Shown here piece after piece: positions 21,688-34,589 of a stretch of 64,000 nucleotides of DNA. Source of the stretch: Nissolia schottii (Eukaryota; Streptophyta; Magnoliopsida; Fabales; Fabaceae); assembly GCA_003254905.1 (NCBI GenBank), contig QANU01047353.1:1-64000 (forward strand), read 5' to 3'. The position numbers and the translations under genes are program-made. Within the stretch, counting starts at the first letter, position 1, and each line of letters begins with the position of its first letter. Under the pieces are notes generated by a model. It was given only the letters and a program-made list of their open reading frames with translations, did no database searches and was not told where the DNA came from.

Positions 21688-24600
21688 TTATCTACGGTTG
21701 TTAGTTCTTTCTCTTGCATGGTTAGACATTGCCGCTAAGCGTGCAGTGGAGCCGACAGTCGTTGGCCGCAGCGATCTCTGTCGCACCATGTTGCAGTAAT
21801 GAGGATCCTTCGTCTTCCCCTCATGCCTTATCCACTGCACCACTTCATGGTACATTGGAAAGAACCTCATCTGAATTGCTATGTATGAGAAGTATGGTAT
21901 GAGAGTTGAGATCACCACAAAGAATGTCACAATCCAATACATAGGGGAAGGAGCTAGGGTTTCAATGAAGACGTTGTAGGCATTTGTGGAGAAACTTGGA
22001 GGCATTGCCCCATATATTAGGAGGAAGATGTACCAGAAAAGAATGGAACCCCAGATGAAGAAATGCTGGATCATGGTGAAGTAGCTTATGGCCAGCGCCA
22101 TCTGCAAGTTCACGACCCAGACGACGCAAGTGTACATCGTCACGCCGAGGATGTCCTTGCCCGCAGTTCTTCCATCCTCATCATAGGCCTGAAGTTCCAT
22201 GGCTTTTGTGCAGAAGAAGAAAATTATTATGGCGCTGATGAGTCCGTTAAGCATCCAGCTGAGTATTCGGCGCCAGCTAAAGAGGACGTTCTGTACTCCT
22301 TCTTGGTACAACAAAGGAAACTGCAAGAAAATAAGGACACCGCCGTAAATCAATCCGTTGCTTATTAAAATTTTATTCATATACAACCATGGGAAATTTA
22401 TGAGGAAAGGCTCGGCGCAACAATAAGGTTGCTGCCTCGTGACCTGAAAGTCATGGGCTCAAATCTTAGAAGCAGCCTCTCCACTTACAAGGGCAAGGTT
22501 GCGTACATCTACACGATGCAGCAAAGCAAACTACTAGTGAACTTTAATTTCGCAACCATCACTAGAAAGAGAACCAAATATTCAACGGCGAGGAGAAAAC
22601 CTATTACCTTCAGGCAGTACCGGGCGGATACGTCCTGGTCAAATACTCCCAGAGCGATCACAGGAAGCGACGAAAAGAAGACATTATAGAGAGACAAAAA
22701 CCAGTCATTGTATGCAGGTTGTCCAGAGAATGAGGCATATACCTCATACAAGAACAAGGTGAAGCCAAATGTGATATTCTTGTAGAAAAAATAGCATATC
22801 TGCCAGAAAAATGAACAAATTATTAACAAATACCAAAACAGAAGTTTGCTATAATATTTTAGAACTCATCTCTAGAATGTTGAGATATGAAGATTAGCAT
22901 GGCAATACCATTGATGAGATCCTCCGATAACACCAATGCCCGTGCACTAGAAGCAAGCGATCCAGATAACAAAATTGTGCAATTGCAATATCACTGGACA
23001 TAACAGCCTGGCAGTGGCAAATGAAAAGCATAATGAAGTAAATTTTGTAAACAATAATGGATATGAACGTAAAACTTAATAAAAAGAAAATGCACAAAAA
23101 TTGTGAATTTTTTCAGTACCTGCATTCCTTCAACACCGCTAATTCCAACCCCTATATCTGCTTCTTGAAGCATTCCGACATCATTAGCTCCATCACCAAT
23201 AGCTAATGTGGTTTTCCCAGTTCCAGATTTGACCAATCTAGTGACCTTTACAAGAAGAATGACAAGAAATTATTTCTAAAAAAGCGAACTAGAATAATTA
23301 TCAGAGTTGACAGAATAGTATTATAGAAACACCAGATAGACAGGCAAATACCAGCGCTTTCTGCTTCGGCGATGAGCGGCAGCAGATAACAGACGCGCAA
23401 CGAATTGCAAGCTCCAGAAACATGTTCTTCATATTATCCTCTAGGGCGTAGACGAGCGATTTCCCATCGATGATCAAAGCAAATGCCTGCTGAGCGCTTC
23501 CTCTGTATGCTGTGAGCTGTGCAGCAGCTTCAGATATCTGTTGGAGGACACTTTGCCTCGATGCCTGAAAGATGGATCGGCATGAAAAATATCAGGATAC
23601 AAATTTCCAACTCTACGGTATCACTAACACACTCGCCGGCAAACATATTAACATGCTTGCTGAAACTATATTATACCAAATATGCCGGCAACATCATGGT
23701 AGATAAAGATCATATTAAGGAATGAAGTTCATTTTACCTTGACAATAGCAACCTTGTCCCCATCCTTCTCAAGCGCTTGAATTTCCGGAGTCTCCAAATG
23801 AATTATAATCTGCTTCATTCCTTGTCTAAGCAAACTACAAGCAAAACTGCAAACCGAACTTTTATTTCAGATATCTTGTAGAGTAACTAGTGTGATGAAT
23901 CCAAAGTGAAACAAGAAAATCAAAAAAGGCATACTCAGAATATGATACCCAATATTGATTGCAGTCTCCATTTTATCACCGGTCAAAACCCAAATCTTAA
24001 TTCCTGCTTGGGCAAGCTTGTCAATGCAATCAGGAACCTAGCAAAAACAACACAAGAAGCATCATTTTAAGCCCACTTCCAATTAAAAAATCCTCATGAG
24101 TTCAACGTGTATTTGTATTCTAACTAACCCCATTTTGGAGTTTGTCCTCGACCGCAGTGGCACCGAGAAGAATTAGATTCTTCTCAATCTTGTTTGACAA
24201 TTCCTCAATCAGTATTTCCTGATCTGCACTAACTGAATTCTTAACCTTAGATAATTTGTTATGAAACTCCTTGTATTCTTCTGCGTCAATTTCACGATAG
24301 GCCAATATCAGGGTCCTTAGACCTGCATCGGCATACTCGCGCACATGCTCCATGGTCTTTTCTTCAAACTCCCTCCCATTCTTGGCTAGCCTTTCAAACA
24401 TGACACTGCACGAATATATCACAATAAGGTAAATCGTAAAGGTAAGCACTCCAAAATCATTTTAAGATTGTAGATCGGTTTATCACAAACCTGTCAGCGC
24501 CCTTGCAGAATAGCAAAATTCTTCCTTCTTCATCTTCCACTATGACCGACATTCTCTTCCTTGAGCTGTTGAATTCCAAAACACTGAGAAGCTTGTACAT

Positions 24601-27600
24601 CCTGCAAAATGAAACTAGTTAATATAAACCTGCTCCATTAACATGACCAAAGTAAATCCCAAAACACATTAGCTATGAGGTACAAACAATAACTAAATTG
24701 GGTATAGAGCATTTTAGTAGTATAACTATATAAGCACTAGTTATCATGAATAACGCGAAATCCTTAGTTCCAAACAGCACAATTATTTAGTAAAAAAATC
24801 GTGCAGAAAAAGAAAAGATGGTTCCAACAACATGCCAGCCATTTTGTTTTCAGTTTAAATATTTGTGAAAAATGTAAAACTGGGAACGGAATGTGTAACC
24901 AAAGGTACAAAATCAGCTATTCTATGAGCTGCTATAATCTAGTTAGTCATTACAGAAGGACCAGAAATATCAGTATCCATCTCCAAATCCATGTGTATGC
25001 AATGACTAGACCAGAATCAGAATGAAAAAGTTGCTACTTTGAGCTATGTTTTTATTGAAAAATAATCGCTGTTGTTAGACGATAAGTTATCATAAAATTG
25101 CATGCACAACTCAAAGGAAGTCCATCCTAAAGCTTTTCATGTTCATAAGGAACCTTAAAAAAACATAGCAATCAAAAGACAACAATTTAAAAAACTGACC
25201 TTGCAACTTTCTTGCCAGAAACTGGATCCAACTCAAATGTTGACAGACTATTCTGAGCCCTTTTGTAGAATTCAAAACCGATTTCTCTCGCCGCAATCAC
25301 AAATGCTGCTTCATCTGGGGATTCAGCCTCATATGATACATTTCCTGTGTCTTCATCCACTTCTGGTATGGCTGTATGACAGACTGCCAATAGGCGAAAG
25401 AACTTCTGGATAACATCTGCATGAGGTTCATTAACCCAATTTCCATTCATTATCCTTTCATCGGTGAAGTTGAAACCTTTAACAGGTGCTTTGCTATCAG
25501 AAGAATCCTTGATGTCATCCACTTCTGACCTAATAGCATACTCATGACTAAGTGGCGAACCTTTTCTTCTACTCATGACCCTCTCAACCTCTGTAACACC
25601 GCGGCCATAAGCCACCCCAGCAACAGAACATTTGACGAACTCCATTGAGTTGCATGTCAGAGTTCCGGTTTTATCAGAGAGTATCGTGTCAACTTGGCCG
25701 AGTTCTTCATTCAAGTTCGAAGTGCGGGCATGGGCGGGTTTGTCCGCTTCCTCATAGTACATATGGATATCTTGATTGATGAAAATGCTCTGAAGGACTT
25801 TGACGATTTCAATTGACACATACAGGGAAATGGGAATGAAGAAGCCATACAACATTAAGGCTGTCAAACAATGAAATATAGCAGCCATAGCTGATCGTTT
25901 CGGATCGAAGAAAACCGTAGAATCATCGGGTCTTAGATACCATCTTTTCATCTCTCCATTATGCAAATCATCTCTAGTTGAAATGACAAAGAAAATAGAC
26001 CCAAAAAACGCCATTAGAAACAAGATACAGAACAAGAAGTAGATGATCCGATCCATCTTCTTCTCAATTCTGCTCCTTTTCGAAGGAGGGTCAGTAGAGT
26101 TTTGAATGACCTTAGTGTCGTGACCGGTGAAGATGACAGCTCCGAAAATGTAGTCCGTATTCCGGAGCTTAGAGTCTCGAAGGAGGAGTTGTTGAGGATA
26201 AAGGGGATACTTTTGATCTTCAAACTCCATGCTCCCAACAAACGAGTACAAATTTGCATTTGGATCTTCACATTTGACAGTAGCTCTAAACTTTCGGAAG
26301 TTTTGATCCTCGTGTAAGGAAGAAGTTACGTCTAACCCTTGCTTCAACTTCAAATTTGTCTCCCCATCCAAGTTCATGGTCTCGACATAGCAAACCGCAT
26401 CTTCGTAACTCGATGAAAGCAAAAGTAGGTCTGCGGGGAAGAACTCATCCTTCTCTACCTTCACTATATTCCCCACCTTCAGATTCTTCCATATGGTATA
26501 TTCGAAAATGCCATCACCTTTATGCACTTTAACTCTTCTATGGTTCACCTCAATATCCTGCCAGAAGCATTCCACTAGAAAATTTATATAACATGCTAAA
26601 CTATTATTGATTATAAATTAGGTCTATAACTCTAATTTGACGAAGATATCAGAATGGAAAGAAAAACACAGGGAAAATAACTGTACCAAACTTTAAGTGT
26701 TGGAAACATTTCAGCAGAAATTAACCAAAAAAAAATGAACTTGTAATTGCACTTCTAGTAACACCTCATGTAACTATATTATGAATAAACAACTAGTAAT
26801 TGCACTTAATCCTTTCCAAATTAAAGCCAAGAAGAAAAGCAAGGAAAAGAAAGGCCTCGTTTTGTCCGCAATTTTATTAAAGCTACCATCAAAGAGAATC
26901 CTTTTATTTTAATAATAACGCACTTCCATAACCTTGTAAACATATAACACAATTTTTATTATAATTTCAGACATTCTTCAAGCCATTAGATTCTTTATCT
27001 CTGGCATATTTTACAGACACTCCGAGTCGCAAGAAAACTTCAATGTTAACACAATAGTAAGGTACATTTTGAATATACACACTTGTGCTGCATGGTATAT
27101 AGCAAAATGATTCCAAAAACACATTAAAATTTACATTAAAAAAATGAAATTCACAACAGGATAAACTATAAGGCAGAACAGGATACCTGCTTTTGCCGAC
27201 TCCAGTCTTCAATACCTTCTTTCACAATAGTTGCCCCAATAACAATAACCAGAGGAAGGATAGCACTGACGGCGGTAAAAGGGGCGAGTTTCGTGAAGGC
27301 TAAGATGCCAGTGACCAAGAAATAGAAGTTAGCCACCCTCCTAAACTGCTCAAACAGCGATTTCGGAAAGAAAGTAGCAGGAGTGTACTTTGTAGACCTG
27401 ACAGAATTATCCGCATAAGGATAATAACTATTATTCCTAATCCCAGCATCGAATCCATCCGGCAGCGGCTCATTGCACTCAACCACCCTCGAATAACCGT
27501 TTCCCCCAATCTGCGAATGGTCTTCGTTGAAAGACGCCTTGCAGCATGTGAATGAGTAGATCTTGCTCAAATGCAGCTTCCTTCTCCGGCCACTCCTCAT
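21688..27600 (-). CDS. ALA: P4-type ATPase, aminophospholipid flippase (ALA9-12 clade)
   Basis: Flips phospholipids to the cytosolic leaflet using ATP; in plants it works with an ALIS beta-subunit. Eleven exons on the minus strand: 27187-27600, 25200-26557, 24491-24601, 24129-24405, 23949-24037, 23738-23846, 23352-23564, 23120-23245, 22909-23007, 22608-22799, 21688-22320. All introns are GT-AG and phases agree, giving 3621 nt and 1206 residues, the family's normal size. The start is the first ATG in frame (27600); the frame above it has none. Visible motifs are DGET in the actuator (202-205), PISL in M4 (380-383), phosphorylation site DKTGT (433-437), KGAD in the nucleotide domain (about 625), TGDKMETA (739-746) and GDGANDV (874-880). 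The N-terminus ([22 protein letters not shown]) is that of ALA9-12. It looks intact; SINEs lie in intron 10, in the presumed 5' UTR intron and behind the stop. Confidence 0.96.
22410..22518 (+). mobile_element. Au-like SINE in flippase intron 10
   Basis: The plus strand reads cggcgcaacaataaggttgc, tgcctcgtgacctgaaagtc, atgggctcaaatcttagaag, cagcctct and caaggttgcgtac, the Au SINE core. It lies inside intron 10 (22321-22607), antisense to the gene. Confidence 0.8.
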
Positions 27601-27613
27601 TCCGTTTTTCAAC

Positions 27614-28401
27614 CTTTAACCACAATGGTAAAACAAAAACTATCCAATATCAAGAGGGCAAAAAGACCCTCTAAATGGTGGCACAGTGCACCAGGCTTCC
27701 ACCCAATGGGGTCTACTTCTGCTTGTTGCCCTTTCCCGTATTTGAACACATGACCTCCAGGTCACAAGACGAAACAACTGCTACTTCCTAGGAGTAACCC
27801 CCAAAAGGATCAATGCTCAAAACCAGCAGTCAAAGTGGTAACTATGCCCTCAAAATCCCAAAACTCAAAGCAAGGCTCAAAAAACCGGAACTCTTAATAA
27901 GGAGCTCAAAGTTCCAAGTGCAAGAAATAAAACCCTCTTCAATGCAAACCACAACTTGTTCAGAGAGGAAGAACCCACTCACCACAACAACAACAAACCC
28001 AAATTCCCACACAAACCCCAAAATTTCACAACTCCATTAGCACAGATACCAATTCAAAAAAAAACAGATGCCAACAAATAAAGCAAGCAACAGATACTAA
28101 ACCCCAGAAAGGTTCCCACCAGATAAGAAAAAGCTCAAAAACCAAGTAATTTAAATAAGCAAAGAATAAATAAAAAAATTCAACAATTGAGATAGAGATA
28201 GAGAGAGTATAACTTTGGAGAGTAAGAAGAGAAAGGAACACAAAACACAGAACAAAGAAAGGGAGAAAAGTCACAAGAAGAAGATGAGACAAAAACAGAA
28301 CAAGGCCTGCAATCTCAAACACTGTAGCAACCAATGTGAAATCTCCAAAGCCAAAAAAGAAGAGAAAATTATTGATATCAGAACACTCTAGAAGCACTTA
28401 C
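27614..28401 (-). other. Presumed 5' UTR intron of the flippase gene
   Basis: A strong donor (CTCTT then GTAAGTGC) is seen on the minus strand at 28402/28401. A plausible acceptor after a T-rich tract (ttaaag, then GTTGAAAAACGGAATG) lies at 27614. This would remove 788 bases including the SINE and leave a short leader directly before the ATG. It is inferred from sequence only. Confidence 0.4.
27665..27802 (-). mobile_element. Au-like SINE upstream of the flippase start codon
   Basis: On the minus strand cgtcttgtgacctggaggtc, atgtgttcaaatacgggaaa, gggcaacaagcagaagtaga, ccccattgggtggaagcctg and gtgcactg follow the Au SINE order (B box, then the tail-side segment). It lies about 65 bases above the ATG, inside the presumed 5' UTR intron. 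Confidence 0.8.
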
Positions 28402-28753
28402 AAGAGCCAGGAACAAAAGGGTATCTCTAGAAGATGAAAAAGTTCATGGCTTTGAACAAACGATTCAATAATCAGATCTCCCTCACATTTCCCCTTTTTC
28501 AGAGCTTCATGAATTCAAAAAAAAAAAATTGGGCCTTTGCCACTTATTAGCACAAAATGTTCAGTGGCATGAGAAGAAAAATGAAAACGTGAAAATTGGT
28601 GGAAACAAAATGATAGTAAGAAAAATTTTCCCGGGAAACAAACAGGTGGCAGAAGCTAATGGATGAAGCTGGTCAATGGTGGTGGTGGTGACTGAATAGT
28701 AGTCTCTGTCTCTCTATCTTTCTCGTTATCCAAGAAACTTCACAACACAAAAT

Positions 28754-28764
28754 AATAATATATA
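28754..28764 (-). promoter_or_regulatory. Likely TATA box of the flippase gene
   Basis: On the minus strand TATATATTATT is followed within about 80 bases by a leader-like sequence running toward the presumed 5' UTR donor. A CT-rich tract (28811-28842) lies just upstream, a common plant core-promoter arrangement. Confidence 0.4.
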
Positions 28765-28807
28765 ACTGAAGAAGAACAACAACAATGGAAATTAAAAGAA
28801 GAAAATG

Positions 28808-28810
<3 letters not shown>

Positions 28811-28842
<32 letters not shown>
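28811..28842. repeat. (AG)16 microsatellite
   Basis: Sixteen AG units; on the flippase sense strand this is a (CT)n tract about 50 bases upstream of the presumed TATA box. Confidence 0.95.
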
Positions 28843-28845
<3 letters not shown>

Positions 28846-28849
28846 GTTT

Positions 28850-31800
28850 TGGTGTATGTTTGAGATTAAACTCTGCATAATTAATTTCTAAGTGATGCTA
28901 AAGTCAGAATTTTATTTTTAGAATTTTTTTAAAATAAAATAAGGATGACGATTGAATGAAATAAAATTGTTTCACTCACCTATTATTAATGTAAAAGTGA
29001 ATCATTCACAATTATTATGACTATTGACATTATAATATTTTTCTGATATACATGAGGTTGAAACTATATATTTCTTCATAATTTTAATGAGTTTTTATGT
29101 CTTTATATATAATAATTAAATATTGTATATATTTATTTTAATGAAGTAAACTATCAAATTTGTTGTTAAAATTAACAGTATCTATCCAATTTTTTATTTT
29201 AATATTATCAAAAGTCAATTAAATTAGTTCATATTTTTTAGAGGCATTAATTTGAGAGATACTAAATCAAATTAGTTCCTCTTAAATAGAGAAATTAATT
29301 TGATTAACTTTTAACAATTTTTTTATTCGACTTTAAAAATGTAAGGGAGGTGATGTGATGAGAAGAAGAAGCAAGGGAACATAAGTTTTTAAGTAATGCT
29401 AGGATCTCTAATTATTACTTCTTCTTTTTTCTTAACTAGAGTATTTATCGTAAAAAATAGTGACTAATCTTTTTAAATGGTTGGGCTCAACAAAATTAGT
29501 GTATCTCTAAATATGGGATTCTCTTAATACAGATTGTCAAGAATCGAACTGTTAACTAAATACCTCAAAAGTCTAGCTAGTTGCTAATTGTCTTCAACCT
29601 TGTGGTGTGGGGCACTAATTATTTAACTTAATTATCTTTGAGGACATTTAATCATTTCTAAAGATAAAATAAGAAAAAGAATATTAAGTTAGCATTTTAC
29701 TAGGTTTTAATTGTGGTTGCTTGACTTGAGTGAGTGTGTTTTGGTTCAAACATGAGATGCGCCGTCATGGCAGGGTAGTGGCAACGTTTTTCCATGTTAA
29801 TGCTATTTTTGCTGACAAGTCAAAAAGTGTACTCAACATCATTTTTTGTGACCTCTTTTACTGTTCTTCTATTTAGAGAAAATGATAATAATTAAAAAAA
29901 AAAAAGTGAGAGAATCTCAAAAGTGTGATTGTTTATATACATTTAAATCAATATAATCAGACTTTATGCACGAAACTCGTTTAATTAATTTAAAGGTATA
30001 AACATCTTACTTTCTTTTTTCTTTTTAAGTAAGATTTTTCATTTTAGATAAATATAAATTTGGATTAAACGTTTCTGTTTTTCATACCTATTTATAATTT
30101 GCTAACCATTTATGAAAAAGTCATAATTTGCTAACTTATGCTATTTTTCATTTTAAAAGAAAAAGAGTAAATACTTTTTTACTAATAAAATTTTGAAAGT
30201 GCCATCAATTTAATGCTAAAAAATAGTTGCAACACTCACACTTACACCTACGACATTAATTTTATGTTTAACAAAGTGTTTCATTGTATCAACATTTTTT
30301 TTTGTGTCAAATGTTACGAATAAAAAAGATATTTACTGAATTTTTTAATGATAGCTTTTTGGTACTTTGTTTTTAATGATAGTTTGAACGTTGTTATAAT
30401 TTCCTTTTGGTTTAATTATTATCTCGGTTATTATAATTTTGTCTAAATTTAAAATAAATACCTTTAGTTCAAAATTTATAATAAAGTCCTTGTGGTAATC
30501 AACAGTTTTGTAATTATGTCCTTGAATCAACTTACCTTTGACGGAACTTTACATTTATGTCAGTGGTCCAAGTATCCAACGATAAAATTATTTTCACTAA
30601 AAGGACATGTTTCATATTTGTTTTTTTGGGGAAGATATATACTTTGAGAGTATATGAAGTATCAATGAGTTAGATAATGTTTATTTTGGCCTATGAAATT
30701 ATATGTTTGATTTATTTTTGTCTCTAAAATTTAATAGCTGACTTTCTAAGTTTTGCCATTGTTACTTTTTGAAGAAAAACTTTTGCTTATTTTTTTTATT
30801 ATGTTACCAGACAACATCTATTTTTTTGAAACGGATTTTTTTTTTTAACTTTTGTAAGAAAAAAAAAGTTGTTTTGACATGTTCTCAAACACACACTATC
30901 TAGGTAGGTTAAGTCAGTACTTTAGTTGATTATTATTATTACGTTATGTTTTCAATGACTTATCATATTAATTGAAGTTGTGACAAGGACTTGAGCTTCA
31001 AATGAGATTGTAACATTATATTTAAGATTAAAAATGTGGCGGTGACAATATTTGAAGGACTACAAATTTCAGTTGATACCACAACTTTATTTGTAGTTAC
31101 AAATGCTCAAAACCTCAATTCATTTGTCATCTCAAATACGTTGTGTTATAATTTATTTGCATTCTCAATTGTTGACACAACTTCATTATTATCAACTAGA
31201 GGTGATAACCAAAAGCTAATAAAAAATTATTCATGAAAACTGTTATTTTCTTTTCTGGAAAAAACCCCCCTTTTATGAAAAGTAAACGGATAAAAATTAC
31301 AAAAACTTGAGATGTAAAAATGACAACAATAGCAAAGTGTAATTGTAAAAAGAAAGTTACGTGAAGAGAATTATTGAACCATTGATAATACGATATAAAA
31401 AAGTAGTTGAAAGTTTCCAAAGTCTTTATTAGTAGTAAATAGTGTCACATGAATTCTTTTTTTCTGAGTTTTGAATTTTTAAATTTGAATTATTTTAAAT
31501 CGTGGCAGTGCTTCAAGTTCTTTTCGTTCTCATTCACTACTTTAAATTGAAAAACGATCAATATACGTCAACAAGAATCATGTAAATAACTAAAGTTTCA
31601 TGTAATAATGAGAGGCAATGAAAGGAAGAAACGAATGAAGGGAAAAGCCAGGGAAGGAAGGAAAGAATGCAAATTAAAATGCATTTTTTTTTTTGTTTTT
31701 AGGTTTGCGAGAGAGGTAAAGTATAATGAAAATGTTGGACTTTAATTTTGCTACTTATTTGAAGGTGAGCAACAAAAAGGATCATAGACCAATAGAGTGA

Positions 31801-31895
31801 GAATTTCATAGAAGAAATGCAAAGTCATTGATGCACTTAAAAACTTAAGGAGGTGGTAAAGTGAACTTTTTTTTTCACCTAAAGAGTTTGTTTCT
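28850..31895. other. Intergenic, no supported gene
   Basis: AT-rich, with homopolymer runs. Near 30400-30560 phrases such as aaagtccttgtggtaatc are reminiscent of MULE-type MITEs like the one at 60277, but no paired ends could be found. Short frames here look like chance. Confidence 0.45.
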
Positions 31896-31900
31896 TCATT

Positions 31901-32076
31901 TAGAAGAAAAGAAAAACTTTTAAATGATGATGATATTATTATTGAATATAGGAAAAAGATTAAATGAAATTGATATCACATGAGATGACAAACTACATAT
32001 AAATTTAATTTTAGCAGATTTGTGCCAGATTTTGGGGCGAATGCGTTTGTGGCAGACTCACAACTTAATTGGTGAC
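31901..32076. repeat. Direct repeat, left copy (partner at 32418-32566)
   Basis: From tagaagaaaagaaaaacttt through gattaaatgaaattgatatc to cacaacttaattggtgac. The same order of words recurs 517 bases downstream. Confidence 0.8.
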
Positions 32077-32417
32077 TACAAAATTTGGTGGTGGAGTGTA
32101 TCTGCGGCAAACTATGGAAATAAGGGAAAAACAAAAAAGAAAATATGCTTGCCACAGACTAATGGTTAATTAATTAAAATAAAAAATGTAAACAATTAAG
32201 AAAAAAGCATTTTCGACGCAAAATAACATTTTTGAAGTAAGCGACTAAGTCTGTCGCAAATGACTTAAAAAAGACAAACGTTTGTGGCGGATTGAGCCCA
32301 CTGCAAACAAAAGATAAAGCGTTAACAATCGACTAACAACTTGAAAAAGATTGCAATCGATTCATTTGAAAAATGATAAAAAGAAAACACGTTTGGAGTA
32401 GACTAAGTTCGCCATTT

Positions 32418-32566
32418 TAGAAGAAAAGAAGAACTTTTGAGTGATGGTATTATTGAAAAAAATTAAATGAAATTGATATTATATGAAATAACAAACTAAA
32501 TATAAATTTAACATTTGCAAATTTATGGCAGATGCATTTGCGACATACTCGGAACTTAATTGGTGA
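32418..32566. repeat. Direct repeat, right copy
   Basis: Second copy of 31901-32076, somewhat shortened: tagaagaaaagaagaacttt, gattaaatgaaattgatatt-like text and gaacttaattggtgatg at its end. Confidence 0.8.
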
Positions 32567-32661
32567 TGTCATTATTCACGATGTTATTTTAATGCCACTA
32601 TACATTAGAAAAGAAAATAAATGCTGAATCCCATGAAGTGTATCAACATTTTTGCTACATA

Positions 32662-32846
32662 AACCAACGGGGCCGAGGTTGGCCTAAGTGGTAAGCGGCT
32701 TAGTATCCTTAAGTAAGGTCTTGAGTTCGAGATCTTGTGCACGCAATTATCCTCTTTGGGGGACTCACCCGCGATGTTCAGATGCGATCCGGGTCGACTC
32801 GGATTAGTTAAGACTAAGCTAGCGGGAAGGCAACCTTAAAAAAAAA
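32662..32846 (+). mobile_element. tRNA-derived SINE (family 2), full-length copy
   Basis: Starts ccaacggggccgaggttggc, with an A-box-like tggtaagcggctt, a B-box-like gagttcgagatctt, a GC-rich middle (gatccgggtcgactcgg), and ends ggcaacctt plus a poly-A tail. A 17-base target-site duplication flanks it (32645-32661 and 32847-32863, one mismatch). Confidence 0.88.
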
Positions 32847-33024
32847 AACATTTTTGCTTCATATTGATTTTTATTTAAGTTTCTTTCGTTTAGTTTCATT
32901 ACAATACAATTGTGGTATGATACACAAATACATGATAATAATTTCTATGTTTAATAACCTATGATTTAGGTATATTTTGAATTTATCGTGTCAGTATATA
33001 TTATTATTATTGTTGTTGTTAATT

Positions 33025-33026
<2 letters not shown>

Positions 33027-33086
<60 letters not shown>
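33027..33086. repeat. (ATT)20 microsatellite
   Basis: About 20 uninterrupted ATT units, preceded by TTG units. Confidence 0.95.
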
Positions 33087-33409
33087 TCTATTATTTCTTT
33101 TGCAAATTGATCATGGGGGGGGGAGAGGGTGACATTTTGAAGCAAATATATTATTATTTCTAAACTTTTCAAATTTGCGTCAAATAGTCATTATGTTGCA
33201 AAATTTGCAAAGAAACTCATTCCGCTGCAAATTTGTGACAAAAGGACCATTCTATTGCAGATTGGCAATGAAATTTTGCATGATGAGTGAGTTGGAAACC
33301 TATTTCCTTCAAGGAATTTTGCAAGTGATGCGTTGGAAGGAAATATCGCAAACGTTTATTTGTGACGAAATTTTCTGCCACAAATTAGTTTTTTCTTCTT
33401 GTTGTACAA

Positions 33410-34470
33410 TAACTATTATCCAGAAGAACTAAAAATATCACAAGAAACATGTTTGGAATATTATTTTAAAAAAAAAAATACTAATTGGTAAATGTGGTAA
33501 AAAGAAATTGCGCATGGAAAAAATGTGATAACTTAAACAATGGTGCATTATGTTTATAGCCCAACATTATAATGAAAAAAAACAAAACTAGCATTATGGA
33601 GGTTCATAATTTATCTTAAGTTTGTTTGCCTATTAAATTAATAATGAAAGTGAATACTCTCATTTGATAATTTTATGTGATATTGCCATCAACAAATATT
33701 AAGTCTCATGACATTACTAAAAGAATATTTAATCATAATAGACTTTATAATAACCTAAACATTCCGCTAAATCTGATGGTTAAATCAGGTCATTCGCTGA
33801 TCTCTTCTCACCACAAGCATTCATGTTATATGGAAGAGAGAAGCAGCTGTAACTTTTAAAAAAGAAAAAGATAAAAAAAAAAAGAAGAAGAAGAAGAAGA
33901 AGAAGCATGTATTCCACTAGGGAAGAGCCATTTGTACGATAACATTAAATATAAATAAGTGGTGATTGGTGGGTAAGTTCAAACATGAATAGTTGGTGGT
34001 GTTTCTTAATCAATCCCAAGTGAGCAAGCGACCAATAACTCCACGCAAGTGTAGCAGTAAGTAACATTATACCTGAACCATTATCCACAGAGCGAATTAA
34101 ATGATATCACCATATACATACATGTCATTCACGTGGATTTGGTGCCTAGCTAGCTATCTTTCATTTCTCATTTTTATTCAATTATTATTGTTCTTAAAAG
34201 TTTTACGGTTTTGTCTTATTAGCCGACTTGTTATGCATTGTCATAGTCTACTTAATTTTAATTAATATTAGGTCATAGTTCAACTGTTCATGTTATAAAC
34301 TATAGTGATTTAATTATACGAACACGCTTTAGATAATTATATGTGATAATTATAAGAAATAATTGGTCTATATACAAAAAATTATCATAAATACATTATA
34401 TATATATAGGATTTAGAACTTCATGATTTTTACTTAATATAGACAAAGAGTACGTAATATTCACAATAGA
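33410..34470. other. Intergenic, no supported gene
   Basis: AT-rich; holds a (GAA)n run at 33880-33905. Nothing else stands out. Confidence 0.45.
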
Positions 34471-34589
34471 AAATTAACCAAAAGAGCAACATTCCATAAA
34501 TTTGAAAAAGACAACGCTCTTTTGTTCAAAAGAAAATGGACACTTCCCTTGGGGACCTTGTTGATATCTACCTAGGGAAAAAAAATTAG

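Larger units (their letters stand above)
32010..33407. mobile_element. CACTA-like subterminal region (degenerate)
   Basis: The area is studded with words for gcgacaaatt- and tttgtggcagac-like repeats (32030-32420, 32520-32570, 33180-33380), and its right edge (33370-33407) reads, on the minus strand, TACAACAAGAAGAAAAAACT, close to the CACTA end pattern CACTACAAGAAAAA. No transposase is visible. A SINE and an ATT microsatellite sit inside. Family is inferred from the word pattern only. Confidence 0.45.

Noticed and set aside
27166-27612. Flippase start at 27612
   Set aside because: That codon is TTG; the first in-frame ATG is at 27600 and gives the family's normal N-terminus.
32680-32740. tRNA-like A and B boxes suggesting a tRNA gene
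   Set aside because: No acceptor or anticodon stem can be formed, and the same sequence recurs with a common tail and target duplications; it is a SINE head.
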